Source of the DNA: Craterostigma plantagineum
Lineage: Eukaryota; Streptophyta; Magnoliopsida; Lamiales; Linderniaceae
Length of the DNA: 64,000 nucleotides
Direction of reading: 5' to 3'
Assembly (NCBI GenBank): GCA_027422505.1
Contig: JAPQWV010000002.1
Span: 21,584,001 to 21,648,000, forward strand
Shown here: in pieces, positions 56,487 to 64,000 of the stretch
Layout: every line of letters starts with the position of its first letter
Numbering within the stretch: position 1 is the stretch's first letter
Made by a program: the position numbers and the translations under genes
The notes under the pieces: generated by a model
What the model saw: only the letters and a program-made list of their open reading frames with translations
The model's database searches: none
What the model was told of the DNA's origin: nothing

Positions 56487-56686
56487 AGTACCTCGTTGAT
56501 TTAATCACTGCGAAAAAGAGGGAAGATGGTTGTTTTGGCGTCGCTAAAAATGCAAGTGGCGGAGTGGTGGCCGGAGTTGTGTTTTTCGGGATGGATTTGG
56601 CGAGAAATTCGCGAGCTTTGGAGGTTTTTCGGTGTGAAATAGACGAAAGGGAAAAAAAATTGATGAAATAAAGGTGAAACCGATAC

Positions 56687-57096
56687 GTTCACGGCCGTGA
56701 ATACCAATTCACAGGCCGTGAACAAGAGCAGTGAGCGGCGTTCAACCAAGTCACGGCCGTGACAGCAGGAGTAGATGGCCGTGAATACGGGCAGTGAGTT
56801 AAGCCCGCTCACGTCACGGCCGTGACTCCTGAGACATTGGCCGTGACGATTTATATATATTTTTTTATTTTTTTATTTTTATTTTTTTATTTTTTATTAT
56901 TATTATTATTTTTTTTCCTGCATGTGTCACGGCCGTGAGATATATGCCTCTGGTCGTGACGTGAGGCAGTGTGCGCTATGTATTGTGGCCCTAACATTCA
57001 CGGCCGTGAGTGCTTGAGCAAAAGGCCGTGAGGAAGGGCAGTGCGTGTTGGCGCGCCAAGTCGCGGCCGTGACTTGTGAGTCATTGGCCGTGACTT
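56687..57096. repeat. Second TCACGGCCGTGA array, inverted relative to the LTR array
   Basis: Units such as GTCACGGCCGTGACTCCTGAG followed by CATTGGCCGTGAC and GGGCAGTG recur at about 55-75 bp. The order of full and half palindrome is the reverse of the LTR array. A T-rich stretch (56850-56920) interrupts it. Confidence 0.88.
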
Positions 57097-57337
57097 GCTT
57101 TTTTTCAATATTTTTTTTTTTAATATGATACTTATTAGTTATTTAATATATATTTTAACTATGATTGACACGCAATCGACGATTTTTTCGAGAACGATTG
57201 GCACGAGGAGAAATCTGATAATCGACAAGGGAAATATCACTTTCTCACGCGGCGTCAGACCGTTCAAGTCAAAAATTCGTCTGTATCATTTATGGGATTT
57301 GCTGATATGACAATGATATTTTTGTGCCGTTCATGCC

Positions 57338-57345
57338 TATAAATA
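57338..57345 (+). promoter_or_regulatory. TATA box of the antisense small gene
   Basis: TATAAATA, 87 bp before ATG 57432, in the typical CCTATAAATAG context. Predicted start of transcription near 57370. Confidence 0.7.
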
Positions 57346-57431
57346 GACAGTTGTAGAACAACACAATAGCATCATCTACCATACACCCACGCCTTTAACA
57401 ATCTTATTTTCGAAAGAGTTATCTAGCCACT

Positions 57432-57596
57432 ATGAATTGGGGACAGCAGCAAGGTCATGAGGATGAGAGTGAGGAATATGCAAGGATTCGTCGTAATTTA
57501 GATATGGTATCACTCTACCTTGCTCTTCTTTTGGGCTTGTTTGGAGTTTTACTTGCTTCCGTGTGTTGGGTTATCACAAGGTGCACTTGTGTATAA
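57432..57596 (+). CDS. Antisense small gene in Athila B: predicted single-pass membrane protein
   Basis: 54 residues, on the strand opposite gag-pol, between integrase and the extra ORF. Residues 1-25 are polar and acidic with an Arg patch (MNWGQQQGHEDESEEY, then ARIRRNLD). Residues about 26-49 are strongly hydrophobic (SLYLALLLGLFGVLLASVCW), long enough to cross a membrane. A short Cys-rich end follows (TRCTCV). There is no signal-peptide-like basic N-terminus, so a signal-anchor is more likely. It has its own TATA box (57338-57345), a leader of about 60 nt and AATAAA at 57615-57620, a complete compact gene layout. I do not recognise the family. Athila A lacks this segment. It may be an element gene, a host gene captured by the element, or a chance ORF; the ordered signals argue against chance. 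Confidence 0.6.
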   Translation: MNWGQQQGHEDESEEYARIRRNLDMVSLYLALLLGLFGVLLASVCWVITRCTCV

Positions 57597-57614
57597 CCCG
57601 CCCTTATGAAGCAA

Positions 57615-57620
57615 AATAAA
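57615..57620 (+). terminator. Poly(A) signal of the antisense small gene
   Basis: AATAAA 18 bp after the stop codon. TGTAATGGTATTGTAACC (57680-57710) supplies UGUA-like motifs downstream. Confidence 0.5.
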
Positions 57621-57950
57621 CTATTGTTCTATCTTTTGTGTTATTCGCTGTTTTAATTTGCTTTTGTGTTGGTCTTTCACACGTTGTAATGGTATTGTAA
57701 CCATCGTGTATGAAGTAAAACTATCGGTGCTATCTCGTCTCTAGACTCTGCGTTGTACCCATCATCAATGTTTGTAATAAACTTATTATTAATTCAAATA
57801 TACTGTTATTATTATTATTGTTGTTTTATTTAATTTAATTTATATAAGTTTTAGATTATTAATTAATATTATTATATATATATTTTATTTTTTTTATTTT
57901 TTTTTATTTTTTTTATTTATTTATAATGCTTAAAACATAAATAAAAATAC

Positions 57951-57983
57951 CTGGGTTGCCTCCCAAGAAGCGCTTCTTTAACG
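57951..57983 (-). other. Conserved post-integrase box with AAGAAGCGCTTCTT palindrome
   Basis: CTGGGTTGCCTCCCAAGAAG on plus, including the 14-bp perfect palindrome at 57965-57978. Athila A has a degenerate version at 27940-27968 (GGGGTGCCTCCCAAGTAGGG). Same position in both: just after the integrase stop. Conservation outside coding sequence suggests an RNA or processing signal. Confidence 0.6.
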
Positions 57984-58010
57984 TCGTGAGCCGGACGTAC
58001 CTTTTTCGTT

Positions 58011-58682
58011 CTACGATAGCTTGAAATCGAGGTACATGACCTCCTTTGTTCCTGTGTCTGCTCCTCCTCCGGAGTAATGCTTCAGTCGATGGCCATTAAC
58101 CTTGAAATTTCCCTGCTCAACATTTGAAATTTCGACAGTACCATAGGGAAAAACACGAGTAACTGTAAAAGGTCCTGACCAACGTGATCTAAGCTTGCCA
58201 GGAAAAAGTCTAAGTCGAGAATTAAGGAGGAGGACTTGGTCCCCTTCTTGAAATTCTCGTCTGTGCCTAATTTTGCTATCATGGTAGGCTTTTGAACGCT
58301 CCTTATACATTCTAGCGTTATCATAAGCTGATAAACGCCACTCGTCAAGCTCATTAATTTGGAGCTGCCGCTTTCCGCCGTCTTTTCCCAAATCCATGTC
58401 CAATGACTTGATTGACCAATAGGCTTTATGTTCGATTTCTACGGGGAGGTGGCATGCCTTCCCGTAGACCAATCTATACGGTGTAGTGCCTATTGGCGTC
58501 TTATACGCAGTCCTATAAGCCCAAAGTGCGTCATTAAGCTTATTCGCCCATTCCCGTCGATTCCCATTTATAGTTTTCTCTAGAATGCGCTTCAACTCAC
58601 GGTTCACTACTTCTACTTGACCACTAGCTTGGGGGTGGTATGGGGTGGATAGGCTGTGTCTAACACCATAACGTTCTAACAT
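58011..58682 (-). pseudogene. Athila B integrase, C-terminal part
   Basis: A 223-codon ORF from within the core ([20 protein letters not shown], with the catalytic Glu) through [18 protein letters not shown] to the C-terminal domain ([20 protein letters not shown]), ending at 58011. Upstream it is in the same pol product as 58752-59765 but separated by stop codons around 58680-58755. Confidence 0.9.
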
Positions 58683-58751
58683 GCGTGCAAACTGGGTGTT
58701 ACAGAAATGTGTACCCCTATCACTAATAATGCACCTAGGCGCCCCAAAACG

Positions 58752-59765
58752 TTAAAACAATGCTCGAAGAAATCTAACGACTACCCTAGCGTCGTTCGTG
58801 GGTAAGGCTTTCGTGGGTAAGGCTTGCGCCTCGGCCCATTTAGACACATAATCGACCGCAACTAGGATGTACTTCTTATTGTACGAGCTAGGGAATGGTC
58901 CCATAAAATCTATACCCCAAACGTCGAAAATTTCACAAACTAGGATGAAGTTCTGGGGCATTTCGTCGCGTTTCGAGAGATTACCTGCGCGCTGACACTG
59001 ATCACAAGTGTCAACGTACCTTTGGGCGTCCTTGAATATCGTGGGCCAGTAGAATCCGCTTTCCAACACCTTCTGAGCGGTTCTGTTGGCTGCGTAGTGC
59101 CCTCCGGTCGGTCCATTGTGGCAGTGCCTCAGGATCTGTGTCGTTTCTGGAACGGCAACGCATCGTCGTATCACCTGGTCTGCACATCGCCTGAAAAGAT
59201 ATGGGTCTTCCCAAAAGTAGTATCTCAAGTCAGAAAAGAATTTCTTCTTTTGCTGACTGGTATACTCCTTTGGTAGGACCCTCGCAACAAGATAGTTAGC
59301 GTAATCTGCAAACCAGGGAGTGACGTCACTTACCACCTGTATCGAGTAAAGATGCTCGTCTGGGAACCTATCTTGTATCGGCCTTCCGTCCTTGTGGTAT
59401 ATTTCGGACTCCTCCAGTTGAGAGAGGTGATCCGCCGCTAGGTTCTCCGCACCCTTCTTATCCCGAATCTCAAAATCGAACTCTTGCAGTAGTAGGATCC
59501 ATCTGATCAGCCGTGGCTTGGCATCGGGCTTTGCTAACAAGTACTTAAGAGCAGAATGGTCAGTAAAAACGATAACTTTGGATAGGATAAGATATGACCT
59601 GAACTTGTCGAAAGCAAACACGACAGCCAACAGCTCCTTTTCGGTGGTCGTGTAATTGGCTTGGGCTGTGTCTAACGTCTTACTCGCATAGTAGATCGGC
59701 CTGAAATGGTTGTCCTTACGCTGCCCGAACACGGCTCCAACTGCATAGTCACTAGCATCGCACAT
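58752..59765 (-). pseudogene. Athila B RNase H and N-terminal integrase
   Basis: A 337-codon ORF. RNase H ([55 protein letters not shown]) is followed by the integrase zinc finger ([33 protein letters not shown]) and first catalytic Asp ([20 protein letters not shown]). Upstream, one in-frame TAG at about 59785 (VAPD-stop-GLPFE; Athila A has Trp there, so a single G-to-A change) separates it from RT. Downstream it ends at a TAA near 58752. Confidence 0.9.
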
Positions 59766-59783
59766 TAGTTCAAAGGGCAGCCC

Positions 59784-61622
59784 CTAGTCAGGGGCGACCA
59801 TAATAGGTGCTGCGATAAGTCGCTCCTTAAGCAAATTGAAAACATGCAAGCACTCGTTATTAAAATCAAACGGGGCATCTTTTTCTAGCAACCTAGACAT
59901 GGGTCTTGCGATCTTCGAAAAATCTTTAATAAACCTACGATAAAACCCCGCATGTCCTAGAAAGCTCCTTATGGACTTCACGTTCGAGGGAACGGGCAAT
60001 TTTTCTATCGTCTCTAACTTAGCTCGGCCCACTTCGATTCCTTTAGAGGAAATCTTATGACCGAGAACTATACCCTGTCGAACCATGAAGTGGCACTTTT
60101 CCCAATTAAGTGCCAAGTTTGTTTCCTCGCATCGTGCGAGTACGAGTTTCAGATTTGACAAACATGCATCAAACGAGGAACCGAACACAGAAAAGTCGTC
60201 CATAAATACCTCCATTATCTCACCTACCAGTTCGTCGAATATGGCCATCATGCATCGCTGGAAGGTGGCTGGGGCATTGCATAAGCCAAATGGCATCCTT
60301 CGGTACGCGAACGTTCCGAACGGACAAGTGAACGTGGTCTTTTCCTGGTCCTCGTGTGCTATGGGGATCTGTAGATAACCTGACAAACCATCTAGGAAAT
60401 AGTAAAATGAGTGACCGGCGAGTTTTTCTAACATCTGATCAATAAATGGTAAAGGAAAATGATCCTTTCTAGTTGCATCATTCAACTTCCTGTAGTCGAT
60501 GCAGACTCGCCATCCAGTCACCGTCCTCGTCGGAATCAGCTCGTTCTTGTCATTGGTGACGACCGTCATGCCTCCCTTCTTTGGGACTACTTGGACCGAG
60601 CTGACCCATGCGCTGTCTGAAATGGGATAAATCATCCCTGCGTCTAGTAGTTTGATCACTTCCTTCTTTACCACGTCCTTCATATTGGGGTTGAGCCGCC
60701 TTTGGCGTTGAGCGACCGGCTTGAAATCGTCCTCCATGAGGATCTTATGCGTGCAGTAGCTCGGGCTGATACCCCTTATGTCAGATATTTTCCACGCCAA
60801 GGCCTTCTTGTGTGCTTTCAACACATCCAAGAGCTGGCCCTTCTGTCCGTTGTCTAGGCTCGACGAGATGATGACTGGTAGCCCTCCATTGCTGCTAAGG
60901 AACGCGTACTCGAGGTGGTCGGGCAGCGGCTTCAACTCTAGGACCGGTGGCTCCTCGACCGAGCTCTTTTCTTTGTCCTCTTCGCTGCTCTCGTCGATGG
61001 CTATGATAGGCTCGTCGACCTCCTCCCCACACTCGTCGATTGCCATAAGTGCATGCATGTCCTGCTCGTCGACCTGTGACAGACCTTGCACGGAAAAGAG
61101 AAAATCGTGCTCAAACACGTCTAAAAAATAGCATTTATCGTCTTGCTCATTACTCTTTTTCATCGAATCTGCCATACTAAATGTAACCTTTTCTCCATCT
61201 ACTGTCAACGTCAATGTACCATTCCTAACGTCTATCATGGTTTCTCCTGTGGCTAGGAACGGTCTGCCTAATATCAACGGGACATTATCATCCTCCTCCA
61301 TGTCTAAAATAACGAAATCAACAGGAATTACGAACTTATCCACTTTAACTAGAACGTCCTCGATAACACCTCGAGGATACTTCAACGATCTATCGGCTAA
61401 CTGCAAGATCATCCTAGTGTGTCGTGGCTCACCTAATCCTAAGCGCTTAAACATTGAATATGGCATTAAATTAATGCTAGCACCTAGGTCAGCTAACGCA
61501 CGCTCAACAACTAAGTCTCCTATAAGACAGGGAATAGTAACTCCCAGGGTCCTTAAGCTTCTTAGGGATCTTGCTTTGGAGTATCGCCGAGCACTCTCCT
61601 CGCAGGCATACGGTGGAGACAT
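59784..61622 (-). pseudogene. Athila B protease and reverse transcriptase
   Basis: A 612-codon ORF. Protease loop DLGASINLMPYSMFKRLGLG and ILGRPFLATGETMIDVRNG at residues about 40-145; an acidic linker with repeated AIDE-type segments (about 190-230); RT from about residue 320: VCIDYRKLNDATRKDHFPLP, GTFAYRRMPFGLCNAPATFQ, catalytic [28 protein letters not shown]. It overlaps gag (61504-63609) in another frame: the natural single gag-pol frame appears broken by one extra base near 61548. Otherwise intact over RT. Confidence 0.92.
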
Positions 61623-63609
61623 GTTCGAGCTTCCTTCTGTTCGTCAGTAGGTCCTTCAAGAACTTAGCGAAGCTAGGCATCTGCGTAATAGCTTCAACAA
61701 AAGGTAGGTTAATATGCAATTCCTTACACATACTCATAAATTTACCAAATTGTGCCTCGTCTTTATCCTTCTTTAGTCGGGCTGGGTAAGGAATTTTTGG
61801 CTGGTATGGCTTCAACGGTGGCCGCTCGATCTCCTTCGCCTTTTCTTTCTCAGGCTCGACCTTCTCCTTCTCAGCTTCGGCGTTTTCCTTTTCAGCTTCA
61901 GCTTTCTCAACATTGTCGCCTTTGCCCATCTCCAATTCTGGCTCGTCGTGGACCTCGACCTCAGCTTTATCATTTGATTTCTTCTTGGGAGGTACCTCTT
62001 GCAACTCTCTTCCGTTTCTCAGGGTGACCGCCTTGCAATACTCCTTGGGATTTGGTTCGGTATAACTTGGGAGTGATCCCTGAGTTCGCTCAGCCAACTG
62101 CTTCGCCATTTGGCCCACTTGCTGCTCCAATTTCTTGATAGAAGCGTCGGTATTCTGGGCACGTACTTCTATGTACTCCTCCATCTTATTCATCCGACTC
62201 TCGTGGGCTTGTGTGGTGTTGCTGAAATTGGTGATGAGCGTCTTCATCATATCCTTCATTTCCCTAATGTCGTCGGACCCCGACCCTGCAGATGTATTCT
62301 GATACGGACGTGATGTTCCTCCTTGGAAACCAGAAGATCTAGGTTGGAATCCCGGTGGTCCTTGGGCGTTGTGGTTTTGGTTCCCATATGATAGACTTGG
62401 ATGCGCGCGAGGTTGAAAACTTCGCTGGCCTTGGTAATTCCCCATATAGTCCACGTGTTCCAGTGATTGTCCGACTTGGCACTCCGAGGTCTCATGAGCT
62501 GCACCACAAATCTCGCATTGTGGTGTATATGGCTTCTGAGGCGATGGGCTTGTCATCACGGCATGTATTGGTTGTGTTTGCCCGGCCTTTGGGAGTAGTG
62601 TGTTGATCACTGTCTGGAGCTGGGAATTGGTAGTTGCAATCTGCTGTTGCAACGCCTCAATCTTGGCATGTGTAGCAGTCTCCTCGCTCACCCCAAACAC
62701 TCCTGGAGTCTTAATCCTCGTATTGCCTCTCATGAAACTGTTCCTCGAGTAGTCTTCGATTAGGTTCCAAGCGTCTGTAGCATTGAGCTTTACGAGCCCT
62801 CCTCCCGCGGCTCCGTCTAACATATGAACTGTTTGATCATTGAGGCCCTCATGAAATCGGTTGATCATAGCGGCCTTCGACATCCCGTGTTGTGGACATT
62901 TCTTCAACAGCGATTTGTACCTCTCCCACACTTCGTAAAGATTCTCTGAATCCTTCTGGTGAAAAAGGGAGATCTCCGTCTTCAACCGTAATACCTTTGA
63001 CAGTGGGAAGTAATGGCCGATGAATGCTGCTCGTAGTTCTTCCCACGTAGTGATCGATCTGGGCGGTAACATCTCCAACCAATCCTTCGCCTTGTACTTG
63101 AGTGAGAATGGAAACAACATTAGTTTAATCGCATCACTCAGGACCCCATTAATCTTAATGGTGTCTGTTACTGTAAGAAAAGCCTTCAGGTGGGAGTAAG
63201 GATCATCATCGGGATTTCCTTCAAACTGGGCCGTCTGAAAGATCATCTGAAGCCAGGCGTGCTTCAGCTCGAAATTGTTGTTCTCGATCGGCGGAATAAC
63301 GATTGCCGATTCAGTTCCGCCGAGGGAGGCACTCTTGAGTAGGTCTTGTAGAGATTGTTCCTCTTCTTGGTCCTGGTGGACCGGTACTCTGCGTTCAGCC
63401 ATCTCGACTTCTATCTCTCGACCGTCTACAGATGCCTCTGTTCGAGAATTCTCTGCCGACTTCTGAGAGTTGTCCTCTGAGTAGCTTACTAACGCTTCTT
63501 GATAGTTACTAGCCGTGCCTTCTGAATTGTATCTGAGTTGCCTTCGCAATTTCCGCTCGAAATCTGGATCTCCTTCAACAATTGGACCCGATGGGTGGCT
63601 TCGGGTCAT
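61504..63609 (-). pseudogene. Athila B gag, full length, frameshifted into pol
   Basis: A 701-codon ORF from ATG 63609 (MTRSHPSGPIVEGDPDFERK). Capsid-like core at residues about 113-290 (ELKHAWLQMIFQTAQFEGNP, FPFSLKYKAKDWLEMLPPRS, HGMSKAAMINRFHEGLNDQT), a short coiled coil (310-340), a zinc knuckle C365-x2-C-x3-H-x4-C377, then a Lys/Glu-rich repeat (about 560-610, AEAEKENAEAEKEKVEPEKE) and a conserved pre-protease part (ARLKKDKDEAQFGKFMSM). Gag is complete and could still be made; only the junction with protease is out of frame. The C-x2-C-x3-H-x4-C spacing (one residue short of the classical knuckle) also occurs in Athila A. Confidence 0.92.
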
Positions 63610-63785
63610 CCACCGTCAAACAGTACCTTCAATGAGTGAAAACGAAATTTAGCGAAGAACTAGACAAATACGTTGAAAAGGTAACGAGACTAATAATGAT
63701 GTAGAAACAAAAAAACGCAATTAACCAAACACTGGGAAAATAGCTAAATTACCGAACTAGGGTGTTCCTAATATCAATCTAATCC
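63610..63785 (-). other. Athila B 5' leader
   Basis: About 175 nt between PBS and gag ATG, non-coding. Much shorter than the A-rich leader of Athila A. Confidence 0.75.
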
Positions 63786-63800
63786 CCGGCAACGGCGCCA
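63786..63800 (-). promoter_or_regulatory. Primer-binding site, tRNA-Asp type, Athila B
   Basis: The minus strand reads TGGCGCCGTTGCCGG, identical to Athila A, six bases inside the LTR end. Confidence 0.93.
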
Positions 63801-63806
63801 AAAACT

Positions 63807-64000
63807 TGATCGCTTGCGTGTGTGTTTAAATAAAAGATCGTGCGAGTACGTCAAGTAATAATTAAAACGAATATATTATAACTAGAATCACGCGCGATAG
63901 GCAGTGTACCTATCGTTTGTAATATAGCTATAGTGAATATCCGAGTATCGGACACGAGGAATAAATTGAGTACTAGTATTAACCTATCGAATCGATATTT
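63807..64000 (-). repeat. Athila B 5' LTR (partial, cut by window edge)
   Basis: Begins TGATCGCTTGCGTGTGTG and matches 51896-52089 with about one visible difference. Confidence 0.93.

Larger units (their letters stand above)
51896..64000 (-). mobile_element. Athila-type Gypsy element, copy B (nearly complete, runs off the window)
   Basis: Left LTR 51896-53560, right LTR from 63807; PBS (tRNA-Asp) and PPT are in place. The 194 bp of right LTR visible match the left LTR with about one difference (GTATCGGAC versus GTATCGAAC). Gag-pol on the minus strand is close to intact (one frameshift, two nonsense codons). Between integrase and the 3' LTR it carries an extra sense ORF (55167-56486, broken), palindrome arrays and an antisense small gene. 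Confidence 0.92.

Overview
This window is plant nuclear DNA, most likely from a eudicot. It has AT-rich spacers, plant-type gene starts and polyadenylation signals, one intronless S40/DUF584 gene, and dense LTR retrotransposons of lineages known only from plants (Copia/Tork-like, Gypsy/Tekay chromovirus, Athila, Tat). I cannot name the species. Most of the 64 kb is nested mobile DNA; ordinary host genes are few and short.

Layout. 1-2529: the edge of a non-coding LTR element (PBS at 1531-1542, LTR 1545-2529). 3588-20796: a rearranged Copia element flanked by the 5-bp duplication GTATT. Its interior is a giant palindrome: two copies of the integrase-RT-RNase H region face head to head around a 33-bp centre at 7084-7116. 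Its right LTR was later split by a 10.3-kb Tekay-type Gypsy element (10244-20568, TSD CAAAC). 20797-26029: AT-rich spacer holding a 208-bp poly(A) retro-insertion with a 17-bp TSD and the S40 gene (24367-24747) with TATA box and poly(A) signal. 26035-35947: Athila copy A, degenerate, with an integrase-core deletion, a 671-bp tandem duplication and an internally deleted 3' LTR. 36774-49302: a hAT DNA transposon (TIR TAGACGTGTTCAT, imperfect 8-bp TSD). A 213-bp MITE sits inside its left TIR and a roughly 9.4-kb Tat element sits just upstream of its transposase start. The Tat element carries a spliced-looking antisense ORF module, itself broken. 49311-51895: a short gene-like island with a DEK-C domain ORF, the apparent first exon of another gene, and GC-rich hAT-like termini. 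51896-64000: Athila copy B, nearly complete and running off the right end.

How the parts work together. The retroelements encode gag, aspartic protease, reverse transcriptase, RNase H and integrase for copy-and-paste replication, but every pol gene here is interrupted. Recent inserts (Tekay, Athila B) have nearly identical LTRs; Athila A, hAT and Tat are older and eroded. The nesting order is readable from target duplications: Copia then Tekay; hAT then MITE and Tat; host intron then GC-rich hAT-like element then Athila B.

Most unusual observations: (1) in Athila B, on the strand opposite gag-pol, a compact 54-codon gene for a predicted single-pass membrane protein with its own TATA box and poly(A) signal; (2) the palindromic Copia element that apparently integrated as one unit; (3) arrays of the palindrome TCACGGCCGTGA in the Athila B LTR and, inverted, in its interior; (4) the antisense module of the Tat element. 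All comparisons were by eye; identities and counts are approximate.
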